Source: UBA1930 sp943371535 (lineage in GTDB: Bacteria > Bacteroidota > Bacteroidia > Chitinophagales > Chitinophagaceae). From it: DNA of 24,391 nt. Under the pieces are notes generated by a model, which searched no databases, was not told the DNA's origin, and was given only the letters and a program-made list of their open reading frames with translations. The position numbers and the translations under genes are program-made. Location: NCBI GenBank assembly GCA_943371535.1, contig CALRVE020000049.1, positions 1 through 24,391 on the forward strand, in the 5' to 3' direction. Shown piece by piece: positions 9,388-17,329 of this stretch (positions are counted from its first letter, which is position 1; each line of letters opens with the position of its first letter).

Positions 9388-11613
9388 ATGAAAAAGCTTA
9401 CCACACTTTACCTTTTCATATTCATCGCCTTGAACGCCCAAGCTCAGCTTACTATTTACTCAGGGTTAAATCTACAAGGCAGTAGTGCAACCTGTGCGGT
9501 TAGAACCATTTTTACAGAAAATACTATTCCTAGTGGTCTTAATAATAACATTCGCTCCATTGCTTTAGATAGTGGCTTTATGGCAACGCTTGCAGAGAAT
9601 GCTGATGGTACTGGCGAACGCTTTAGTTATATGGCTACAAAAAGTAAATTATTGGTAAACCTTTCTTTACAACTTCAAAACAAAGTTTCGTTTATAAGGG
9701 TATTGAGATTACCTAGAACACCAGTAAGAAAAAAAGGAGGCTCTGATAGCGATAATGGAAAAATTGCAGCACTAAATGCAACATGGTTTTACGATTGGGG
9801 AATGTTTGATAGTAGTAATACTGCAAGAGAGTTTGTACCAATGGCTTGGGGCAGAAATCAAGCAAGGCCTGCTGCAGTTGCCACAATAACCAACAAAGAT
9901 TCATTGACACATTATTTAGCGTTTAACGAACCAGAACACAATGGTCAATCTAAAGTTCCCATTGATACTGCTATACCATTGTACAAAAACATGTTAGCTG
10001 CTGGTTACAGAACTGGCTCTCCATCGGGCAAAGAAGGAAGCGAAGTAAGGTATGTTGATACTTTCTTTCAAAGAGCTGCAGCAGAAAATTTGAATGTAGA
10101 TTTTTTGGGCATTCATTGGTATGATTGGGGTGGTTGGTTTGCTAATGCAGACTCATCAGCTAACGGAATTTTTAATCGTTTTAAAGCTGCCATTACAAGA
10201 GCCTACAACAGACACCATAAACCCATTTGGATAACAGAATTCAACGCCAATGAAAACAGACCAGCTAGCATTCATCATCAATTTATGCAATTGGTTTTAC
10301 CTTGGATGGATGCAGACCCAAGAATTGAACGTTATACCTATTTCTTTGGAAATGATTTACCTTCTGGTGGTGGTAGTGCAGGCCCTTTAACAACAGGTGG
10401 ACAAATTTGGTCTAACCATACATCGGTTGAGGCATATCCTAAAAATGTGTATGATACAAGAACAGCTTATACAGATACGCTATTGGCCACTTGGGAAACA
10501 TCTAACTATTTAAAAGGTGGTAGAGATTCATCTAACTTCTCTCCTAATTGGATGAATGGTAATATTAGCATTACTCAACCTTTTAGACGTGGTAGTGGTA
10601 TTGATGTACCAACAACAGCTGCATCAGATGGTTATTGGGGTGCAAATGATTTTACAACTACCACAGCAGCCAACGGTGAGTCGACCAACAAATTTTTAAC
10701 GTTTAAAATAAAACCTAAAAACAATAAATCTTTAAACATTCATTCTATTGATAAATTCAATATTCGTAAAAATGGTACTGGCCCTGCAAAAGTTGAAATA
10801 GATTTTCAAATAGACAATAATGGTTGGGTTTTGGCAGATACAATTACTGGCATTCCAGCTACTACTGGTAACTTCAGTTTAGGTCCCATCAATTTATCAC
10901 ATGTAAGAGGATTACAAAATGTTCCCTCAACAAGTACCATTACAATAAGAATCATTCCTTATGAAGCCGCTGCTGCCAATACCTCTTTTTTAATAGGAAG
11001 TGGCACAACAGATCTATTACCAGACTTTAGTTTACGTGGCAGCTTTGTAGAAGATAATTTAGTTGAAGTAGCTTTACCTGTTAGTTTAATACACTTTCAA
11101 TTAAAGAGAGATAAAACAGCCATTTTACTCAGTTGGCAAACAAAACAAGAAATCAATTCTAAGGAATATGAAATGCAAAAAAGTACCGATGGCATTGAGT
11201 TTAAACAAATTGCTGTAATACAAAGTAATAACCAATTAAATGGAAGCCAGTATAACTATACTGATAAAAAAATTACTTCAAAAGTGAATTATTATCGATT
11301 AAAAATGATAGATAAAGACGGCAGTTTTACTTACAGTAATATTATAAAAGATATTGTTGAAGATAATGCTCCAAGCTTTCACATATATCCCAGTTTATCA
11401 ACTGGAGAAATGGTAACTGTTGAATTTAAAAACATCTCTAATAAAGCTGAATTAAAGATGCTAAATTTTAATGGACAATTAATAAAGACTTATCAGCTAT
11501 CAGCAAACAGTGGTGTTCAAAAAATAGAAACCACTCATTTAGCCAAAGGAATGTATTTGTTGATATTACAAGAAAAAGGTATTGTGTTACATAAAAAATT
11601 AATCATTCAGTAA
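9388..11613 (+). CDS. T9SS-secreted GH128/Asl1-like glycosidase with beta/gamma-crystallin-like N-terminal module
   Basis: A secreted multidomain glycosidase, 741 residues from the ATG at 9388, chosen because it starts the signal peptide MKKLTTLYLFIFIALNAQAQ; an ATG 12 codons upstream at 9352 is less likely. Residues about 20-106 resemble a beta/gamma-crystallin unit (LTIYSGLNLQG, then NNNIRSIALDSGFMATL). The catalytic core at about 107-365 resembles the Asl1-like glycosyl-hydrolase core (GH128): LAFNEPEH gives acid/base Glu181, GIHWYDWGGW the middle strand, and IWITEFN nucleophile Glu284. A beta-sandwich (about 388-555), an FnIII-like module (LPVSLIHFQLK, about 563-655) and a T9SS type A sorting domain (about 662-741, ending LHKKLIIQ) follow. 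Known GH128 enzymes cut beta-1,3-glucan, but this assignment is by motif only. The next gene starts 9 bp after the stop, so they are co-transcribed. Confidence 0.87.
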   Translation: MKKLTTLYLFIFIALNAQAQLTIYSGLNLQGSSATCAVRTIFTENTIPSGLNNNIRSIALDSGFMATLAENADGTGERFSYMATKSKLLVNLSLQLQNKVSFIRVLRLPRTPVRKKGGSDSDNGKIAALNATWFYDWGMFDSSNTAREFVPMAWGRNQARPAAVATITNKDSLTHYLAFNEPEHNGQSKVPIDTAIPLYKNMLAAGYRTGSPSGKEGSEVRYVDTFFQRAAAENLNVDFLGIHWYDWGGWFANADSSANGIFNRFKAAITRAYNRHHKPIWITEFNANENRPASIHHQFMQLVLPWMDADPRIERYTYFFGNDLPSGGGSAGPLTTGGQIWSNHTSVEAYPKNVYDTRTAYTDTLLATWETSNYLKGGRDSSNFSPNWMNGNISITQPFRRGSGIDVPTTAASDGYWGANDFTTTTAANGESTNKFLTFKIKPKNNKSLNIHSIDKFNIRKNGTGPAKVEIDFQIDNNGWVLADTITGIPATTGNFSLGPINLSHVRGLQNVPSTSTITIRIIPYEAAAANTSFLIGSGTTDLLPDFSLRGSFVEDNLVEVALPVSLIHFQLKRDKTAILLSWQTKQEINSKEYEMQKSTDGIEFKQIAVIQSNNQLNGSQYNYTDKKITSKVNYYRLKMIDKDGSFTYSNIIKDIVEDNAPSFHIYPSLSTGEMVTVEFKNISNKAELKMLNFNGQLIKTYQLSANSGVQKIETTHLAKGMYLLILQEKGIVLHKKLIIQ

Positions 11614-11622
11614 ACTAATTGT

Positions 11623-13047
11623 ATGAAAAATGTATTTTTAAAATCAATTTGTTGCGTACTAATCTGCAACCTTATTCAAATTACAGAAATTCATTCACAA
11701 ACAACACTACCTCTTTTTTTTAGCGATAGTATGGTGCTACAACAACAAACAGAAGCAGCAATTTGGGGTACAGATAAACCTGAAACAAAAATTATTGTAA
11801 AAACTAGCTGGGGCAGTAGTAGTAAAACTAGTACTGATAAAGATGGAAAATGGAAACTCAAAATAACTACCCCAAAAGCAGGCGGTCCATTTATGGTTGA
11901 AATAAAAGGAACGAATAAAATTACCTACAAGAATGTTTTAATAGGTGAAGTTTGGTTATGTTCAGGACAGTCAAATATGGAAATGCCAGTAAGGGGCAAC
12001 ATGAATCAGCCTATTATTGGAAGCAATGAAGCTATCTTAAATTCAACCAACACAAATATTAGAAGTTTTAATGCTGTAAAATCAGTAAGTAAGATTTCAT
12101 TAAATGAAGTTATTGGATTTTGGAAATCTGCATCACCTGCCACTACAGGAAGTTTTAGTGCTGTAGCTTATTTTTTTGCAAAAAAAGTGCATTCTATTAC
12201 TGGTGTTCCAATAGGTATAATTCATACTTCTTGGGGAGGATCAAACATTGAAACTTGGATGGATAGTAGCACTTTAGCTACATTCAAAAAAGTAAATATT
12301 CCTGCTGATGTTACTATGAAAAATGCAAATTCAGCACACACCATTTTATATAAATCCATGTTACATCCTTTTATTGGTTATACTATTAAGGGTGTACTTT
12401 GGTATCAAGGTGAAAGTAATAGAGAAAGAGCCAATGAATATCAAAACTTATTTTCAGGATTAATTTCTTCTTGGAGAAATCAATGGCAGCAAGGTAATTT
12501 CCCATTTTATTTTGTGCAAATTGCTCCACATTCTGGCTTACCAAATAATCATATCAATGGAGCTTTTTTAAGAGAGGCTCAACTCAAAACACTACTTTCT
12601 GTTGAAAATACTGGAATGGCTGTAACAATGGATATTGGAGAGCAATTTTTGATTCATCCTGCACAAAAAGAATTAGTAGGCAACAGGCTTGCGTATTGGG
12701 CATTAGCTAAAACTTACAATATTGAAGGCATCACCTATTCGGGTCCTATTTTCAACAAAATTGAAAGCAATAAAAACGATACCATTACTGTATCTTTTAA
12801 ATATGCCGATATGGGTTTAAACAGTTTTGGTAAACCACTTACTGATTTTGAAATTGCCGGAGAAGACAAAAAATTTTATCCTGCCAATGCATTCTTTGCC
12901 AAAGGAAAATTGCAATGGATTTCGGTTACAAGCGATAGTGTAAAAAATCCAATTCATGTACGCTATGGTTTTAAAAATTGGTTACAAGGTTCACTATACA
13001 ATACAGCAGGTTTACCAGCATCCAGCTTTAGAACAGATGATTGGTAA
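11623..13047 (+). CDS. Sialate O-acetylesterase-type SGNH carbohydrate esterase
   Basis: A periplasmic or secreted carbohydrate acetylesterase of 474 residues with a signal peptide ending near IHSQ (residue 26). An N-terminal beta-sandwich with FSDSMVLQQ and WKLKITTPKAGGPF is typical of this family. It is followed by the SGNH hydrolase core: GEVWLCSGQSNMEMPV with nucleophile Ser117, WGGSNIETWMD near 204-214, GVLWYQGESN (257-266), and the C-terminal MDIGEQFLIHPAQK block with catalytic His345. The Pfam family (SASA, PF03629) removes O-acetyl groups from sialic acids, and many PUL members instead act on acetylated plant or algal glycans. With no sialidase or sialic-acid catabolic genes in view, a glycan deacetylase is more likely than true sialate esterase. 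It is tightly coupled to the preceding glycosidase gene. Confidence 0.9.
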   Translation: MKNVFLKSICCVLICNLIQITEIHSQTTLPLFFSDSMVLQQQTEAAIWGTDKPETKIIVKTSWGSSSKTSTDKDGKWKLKITTPKAGGPFMVEIKGTNKITYKNVLIGEVWLCSGQSNMEMPVRGNMNQPIIGSNEAILNSTNTNIRSFNAVKSVSKISLNEVIGFWKSASPATTGSFSAVAYFFAKKVHSITGVPIGIIHTSWGGSNIETWMDSSTLATFKKVNIPADVTMKNANSAHTILYKSMLHPFIGYTIKGVLWYQGESNRERANEYQNLFSGLISSWRNQWQQGNFPFYFVQIAPHSGLPNNHINGAFLREAQLKTLLSVENTGMAVTMDIGEQFLIHPAQKELVGNRLAYWALAKTYNIEGITYSGPIFNKIESNKNDTITVSFKYADMGLNSFGKPLTDFEIAGEDKKFYPANAFFAKGKLQWISVTSDSVKNPIHVRYGFKNWLQGSLYNTAGLPASSFRTDDW

Positions 13048-13130
13048 ATAGCTAAATACTTCAAAAAACTAATAAAGGGTTAAATTTTAATTCAGGTGAA
13101 TATTTTATCGAAAAAAACTTGAAACCCTTA

Positions 13131-13146
13131 ATTCAATCGATTAACT
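13131..13146. promoter_or_regulatory. Degenerate LacI-type operator before the second GH16 gene
   Basis: ATTCAATCGATTAACT keeps the left half-site ATTCAATCG and central CG exactly and matches the repeated 16-mer at 13 of 16 positions in either orientation. It ends 35 bp before the ATG at 13182, similar to the 45-bp spacing of the exact copy before the first GH16. A smaller inverted repeat, TTAAC-TTC-GTTAA, overlaps its right side (13141-13153). It may be a lower-affinity site giving the second half of the enzyme cluster its own control. Confidence 0.45.
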
Positions 13147-13181
13147 TCGTTAAAATAACGCATTGCTTAACTATAAAATAA

Positions 13182-14072
13182 ATGAAAATGAAGGTTTTTT
13201 ACCTGTTAGTTCTAAGTCTATTTACTGTTCAAATTGGTTTTGCTCAGAAAGTATCTAAAAAAATGAGAGATAAACAAACACCAAAAGATGCTACTCCATT
13301 TGTAAACTATGATTCTATTTCTAAAAAAAGTTTACAAAAAAACTGGAAACTCGAATTCTCCGATGAGTTTAATGATAATGCAATTGATACTACCAAATGG
13401 AATATTGAAAATTCAATAAAGAAAAGAGTAGACGTTACTCTGTATGCAGATAAAGATCAGTTAGAAGAGAAAGATGGTAATATGTATATTTATTACAGAA
13501 AATCTCCCAAACACGATTCTGCTTACAATGCTGGCCGTTTTACTTCTAAAGGAAAATATGCACCTACTTATGGTTTTTTAGAATGTAGAATGCATGTGGT
13601 TAAACCAAACGGACATCAAACCGCTTTTTGGATGATGCCTGAAGGTAAAGGCATGAGTAATGAAGGTATTGATGGTACAGCAAATGATGGTGCAGAAATT
13701 GATATAGCAGAAAGTAATAAAACAAAATCGTATTCGCTTGGTTTGCATTGGGATGGCTACGGCAAACCTGCTCACAAGTCTAATGGGCGTCAAATTAAAG
13801 CACCTGATATGCACGATACAGAGTATCATACTTATGGTTTTGAGTGGACACCTACATTTTTAAAATTTTATTATGATGGAAAAGTTGTTGCCACAATGAC
13901 CGATCCAAAGCTTATCCCACATGTAGCCCATTTCATTTACTTTTCTGGAAGCTGTTTTGGAGAAAATAATTGGCTCGATGGTGATATACGTAAAAATGAA
14001 TTTATACAAAAAGGCAATACTGATAAAGCTTATATAGATTACATACGAGTGTATAGAAGTAAGTCTAAATAA
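13182..14072 (+). CDS. Second GH16-family endo-beta-glycanase, secreted without a lipid anchor
   Basis: A 296-residue paralogue of the GH16 at 6313-7242, similar along nearly its whole length (SDEFNDNAIDTTKW, KKRVDVTLYADKDQLEEKDG, GFLECRMHVVKPNGHQTAFW, IPHVAHFIYFSGSCFG). The catalytic signature is EIDIAE at 172-177, with Glu172 as the expected nucleophile and Glu177 as acid/base. The N-terminus MKMKVFYLLVLSLFTVQIGFAQ is an ordinary signal peptide cleaved after FA, with no lipobox cysteine. It is therefore probably soluble in the periplasm or exported, unlike its paralogue. A second in-frame ATG two codons in (13188) could also serve as start. Compared with the first copy it has a shorter loop before the catalytic strand (EGKGMSNEGIDGTAND). 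It follows the esterase gene after 134 bp carrying an operator-like site. Confidence 0.92.
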   Translation: MKMKVFYLLVLSLFTVQIGFAQKVSKKMRDKQTPKDATPFVNYDSISKKSLQKNWKLEFSDEFNDNAIDTTKWNIENSIKKRVDVTLYADKDQLEEKDGNMYIYYRKSPKHDSAYNAGRFTSKGKYAPTYGFLECRMHVVKPNGHQTAFWMMPEGKGMSNEGIDGTANDGAEIDIAESNKTKSYSLGLHWDGYGKPAHKSNGRQIKAPDMHDTEYHTYGFEWTPTFLKFYYDGKVVATMTDPKLIPHVAHFIYFSGSCFGENNWLDGDIRKNEFIQKGNTDKAYIDYIRVYRSKSK

Positions 14073-14137
14073 AAGTATACTATCCTTCATAGTTTCAAAA
14101 TAAATTTAGCTAATTTTTTAAGTACCTACTATTTTTC

Positions 14138-16858
14138 ATGAGAATACGTTGCAAAGTCCTAAGCATATTTTTTTGTTGCCTTTGTGTTATTGCAAATGCA
14201 CAAAAACCTTTGAATGTACTATTTAAAAAAGGTGATAGAGTATGCTTTGTTGGCAATAGTATTACACACAATGGTGAGTTTCATCATAATATTTTGCAGT
14301 ATTATGTAACGCGTTTTCCAAATATTCCAGTTAGCTTTTTTAATGCAGGCATTAAAGGAGATGTAACAGGTGGCATATTGCAAAGAATACAAGAAGATGT
14401 ACTCATTCATAAGCCAACACATGTAGTAATTATGATTGGTATGAACGATGTACAAAGAGAATTGTATGGAAAAAATGCCACCCAAAATACAGATACTTTA
14501 GCCAAAAGGAAAGCAGCACTAGATATTTATAGTAAAAACTTAGACAGCATAGTTCGAACTTTTATTAAAAAAGGAGTAAAAGTTATATTGCAAAAACCTT
14601 CTGCTTACGATCAAACTTCAAAAATAAAAATGGCGAATGGTGTAGGTATTAATGAAGCTCTGTTTGAGTGTGGTGCTATTATGCAAAAGCTAGCCAACAA
14701 GTTCTCATTGCAAATAGTGGATTATGGTACCATAATGACCAATATAACCAAACAAATACAACTTAAAAATCCTAATGCTACGTTAACTGTAAATGATAGA
14801 GTTCATCCTAATAGTACAGGACATATGGTTATGGCTTATCAATTTTTGAAGTCTACCAACTCCCCTACGCTTGTTTCTAAAGTAGTGATAGATGTAAAAA
14901 AATTAGATCCTACTATATCTAACAGTGCAAGCAATATTAAAAAAGCTATCTATACCAACAAGGTGTTAACTGCATCTATTCTTGAAAATGCTTTACCATT
15001 TCCAATTGCTGATAATCAGGAGCAAGCTATTGCTTTAGTACCTTTTATGCAAGACTTGAACAATCAACTATTACAAATAAAAAATCTGGAAAAAGGAAAA
15101 TATCAATTGTTCATTGATAGTATAGTGATTGATCATTTTTCAAATGATGCTTTAGAACAAGGAATCAATTTAGCTAATTACAAACAAACCCCTCAATATA
15201 AACAAGCACTACAAGTAAAAAAACAATTAGCAGCACTTTGGGAAGTGGAAGCAACAATAAGGGCAATTGCTTTTGTTGAGTATATGCACCTTCAGAATTT
15301 TTCACAAAAGAATGACATAGTAGCTACGAAAAAACACCTTGATTCTTTATACAACGCTCGTTTCAAAGGTCAAGCTTATTATGCCAATACGTTTGAAAAA
15401 TATATTAGTTATAAACAAAGTGTAAAAAAATTATATAAACAAGCAGACTCAATTAGAGCAATCGCATATAAAATAGCTCAACCAATTGCACATCAATTTA
15501 TTCTAAAAAAAGTAGAAGAACCTTCTGTAACTGCATTGATAGAAGCTAGTCAATCTGGAGCAATGCCTTTATTGTTTGACGTTCAATCAAAGTATTTGGT
15601 TACTCAAATAGATGAGTTTTTATCGGATAAAGAATTTTTTATTCGTGATGGATTAGCCAATTTTTTTAACAAAATCCAACAAAAAAATCCATCATTAACA
15701 ATTGGATTTTTAGGTGGAAGCATAACGAAAGCAGAAGATCAATATCGTAATCAAACTTTGGCATTTATACAAAGTTTAAATCCTCATGCAACAATAAAAG
15801 GAATTAATGCAGGGGTAAGTGGCACAGGAACAGAGCTTGGATCATGCAGAGCAAACGAACAAATTTTAAAATATAATCCAGATTTAGTGTTTGTTGAGTT
15901 TGCTGTTAATGGAGGAAGCAATCAAGCCATGGAAGGAATTGTTAGGCAAATTATAAAACATAACCCACAAACTGATATTTGTTTTATTTATACAATTGCG
16001 GGAGAACAGTATAAACAGTATGCTAAAAATGAAATTCCAGGTAAGATTCAAGGATTTGAAAAAGTTGCCACACATTATAAAATCCCTTCTATTCATTTAG
16101 GTTTATATCCATCAATGTTAGAAGCTCAGGGAAAATTAGTTTGGAAAAATACAGGAGACATAGAAGGCAAAATAGTTTTTTCTAAAGATGGAACTCACCC
16201 TGCAAAAGCAGGAGGAGATTTGTATGCTCAAGCCATAGCAAGAGCATTTAATATATTTAAAACCAAAAGCATATCTCAAAAACACGAGTTAGTAAATTCT
16301 TTATATTCAGATAATTGGGAAGATGGGGGAATGTATTCTCCTTCGGAAGTAGCAAATTTTAGTAAAGGATGGGAAACGGTTAATCCAGTAAATTTTTCTC
16401 ATCTAAAAGCATTTGCACCCTGGTTTTCAACCATACAAAAAACTACAGAAGTGAATGCAAGTTTTTCATTCAAATTTAAAGGAACTGCTTTTGGTTTTTT
16501 TGATATAGGGGGGCCAGAAGTTGGGCAAGTATTGGTAGAAATAGATGGAAAATGTGCAGAACTTATACGTAAAGCTGGTAATGTAAAAAACAAAATTACC
16601 AATGAAACTGAAATAAAATGTTTAGTTAATCGGTTCAATAGCAATTGCAACAATCGTTATCGTGGTCAGTTTGAAATGTATGAAGTACCTGATGGTGAAC
16701 ATGAAGTAAAAATTAGTTTATCTCCACTTCAATCAAATAAGTTGGCAATACTTCAAGAACAAGATTTAAGTGATATACAACAAAACCCAGAAAAGTACAA
16801 TCAGCAGATTTTTTATTTAGGAAAAATATTATTGAAAGGAACTTTTCATTCAAAATAA
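14138..16858 (+). CDS. Two-domain SGNH/GDSL carbohydrate esterase
   Basis: A secreted 906-residue protein with two SGNH hydrolase domains. The signal peptide ends near ANAQ (residue 22). Domain 1 (about 28-240) shows GNSITHNGEF with nucleophile Ser41, the glycine block at IKGD (71-74), GMND with Asn103, and DRVHPNSTGH with Asp220/His223. A mainly helical linker (about 245-500) contains the LPFPIADNQEQAIALVPFMQDLN segment seen in this esterase type. Domain 2 (about 518-708) has GFLGGSIT with Ser528, the glycine region INAGVSGTG, FAVNGGSN with Asn591, and SKDGTHPAKAGG with Asp684/His687. The C-terminal region (about 720-900) is beta-rich (SFKFKGTAFGFFDIGG) and may bind carbohydrate. Both triads look intact, so two deacylation activities are possible. 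It probably removes acetyl or other acyl groups from the PUL glycan and closes the enzyme run, ending about 60 bp before a strong terminator. Confidence 0.88.
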   Translation: MRIRCKVLSIFFCCLCVIANAQKPLNVLFKKGDRVCFVGNSITHNGEFHHNILQYYVTRFPNIPVSFFNAGIKGDVTGGILQRIQEDVLIHKPTHVVIMIGMNDVQRELYGKNATQNTDTLAKRKAALDIYSKNLDSIVRTFIKKGVKVILQKPSAYDQTSKIKMANGVGINEALFECGAIMQKLANKFSLQIVDYGTIMTNITKQIQLKNPNATLTVNDRVHPNSTGHMVMAYQFLKSTNSPTLVSKVVIDVKKLDPTISNSASNIKKAIYTNKVLTASILENALPFPIADNQEQAIALVPFMQDLNNQLLQIKNLEKGKYQLFIDSIVIDHFSNDALEQGINLANYKQTPQYKQALQVKKQLAALWEVEATIRAIAFVEYMHLQNFSQKNDIVATKKHLDSLYNARFKGQAYYANTFEKYISYKQSVKKLYKQADSIRAIAYKIAQPIAHQFILKKVEEPSVTALIEASQSGAMPLLFDVQSKYLVTQIDEFLSDKEFFIRDGLANFFNKIQQKNPSLTIGFLGGSITKAEDQYRNQTLAFIQSLNPHATIKGINAGVSGTGTELGSCRANEQILKYNPDLVFVEFAVNGGSNQAMEGIVRQIIKHNPQTDICFIYTIAGEQYKQYAKNEIPGKIQGFEKVATHYKIPSIHLGLYPSMLEAQGKLVWKNTGDIEGKIVFSKDGTHPAKAGGDLYAQAIARAFNIFKTKSISQKHELVNSLYSDNWEDGGMYSPSEVANFSKGWETVNPVNFSHLKAFAPWFSTIQKTTEVNASFSFKFKGTAFGFFDIGGPEVGQVLVEIDGKCAELIRKAGNVKNKITNETEIKCLVNRFNSNCNNRYRGQFEMYEVPDGEHEVKISLSPLQSNKLAILQEQDLSDIQQNPEKYNQQIFYLGKILLKGTFHSK

Positions 16859-16915
16859 ATAAATAATCCAAGTACAATAACTGAAGAACGATTTTATTAA
16901 AATAGAGTTGGTAAT

Positions 16916-16950
16916 AAAAAAGGTTATGATATTCAATCATAACCTTTTTT
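16916..16950. terminator. Strong bidirectional intrinsic terminator between convergent genes
   Basis: The left arm AAAAAAGGTTATGAT (16916-16930) and right arm ATCATAACCTTTTTT (16936-16950) form a perfect 15-bp stem with the 5-nt loop ATTCA. The A-tract on one side and T-tract on the other make it usable from both directions. It lies between the convergent stops at 16858 and 16970 and so ends both the PUL enzyme operon and the small minus-strand gene. Confidence 0.85.
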
Positions 16951-16969
16951 AAATTCTGTAGCTTTTTTG

Positions 16970-17329
16970 TTATTGCTTTTTAGCGTCTTCCATAATTCTT
17001 TTTCTAGCTTCAGCATAAGGCTTTAACTTATCACCTAAAATGTTTTGAACTTTCCAATCTTTCTTTTCATTAGCAGTTTTAAACTTTTCTTTTCTCTGCT
17101 CTGGTGTTAACGTTGTGTCTGCTTTGATTTCATCTTGTGTTTTAAACAATTCTTCAAACACTGCTTTAAGTTTTTCAATTTTCTTATCTTCTACACCTAC
17201 TTCTTTTGCAGCTTTGGTCATTTGTTCTAAACTTGTAGCTCGTTGAGCTTGAACTTCTTCCTTAGATTGTGCAAAATTTACTGTTGCAAATCCAAGCATT
17301 AATAGCAATACTAAAACATTTTTTTTCAT
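16970..17329 (-). CDS. Small secreted helical protein, Spy/CpxP (LTxxQ)-like
   Basis: A 119-residue exported protein with a clear signal peptide (MKKNVLVLLLMLGFATVNFAQ) and a mature part that is highly charged, Lys/Glu-rich and predicted helical. LTPEQRKEKFK at 74-84 matches the LTxxQ motif of Spy/CpxP-like periplasmic proteins, which bind unfolded proteins or sense envelope stress. A second segment, ILGDKLKPYAEARK (97-110), resembles the region after that motif in Bacteroidota homologues. The family link rests on one short motif, so the function is uncertain. It is convergent with the PUL enzyme operon, shares the terminator at 16916-16950, and probably has its own promoter in the AT-rich spacer. 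It is likely not part of the glycan system. Confidence 0.75.
   Translation of the reverse strand: MKKNVLVLLLMLGFATVNFAQSKEEVQAQRATSLEQMTKAAKEVGVEDKKIEKLKAVFEELFKTQDEIKADTTLTPEQRKEKFKTANEKKDWKVQNILGDKLKPYAEARKRIMEDAKKQ

Noticed and set aside
11623..13047. Reading the esterase as evidence for a sialic-acid utilisation locus.
   Set aside because: No sialidase, sialic-acid lyase or sialic-acid transporter is visible, and this esterase family commonly occurs in PULs for other acetylated glycans.
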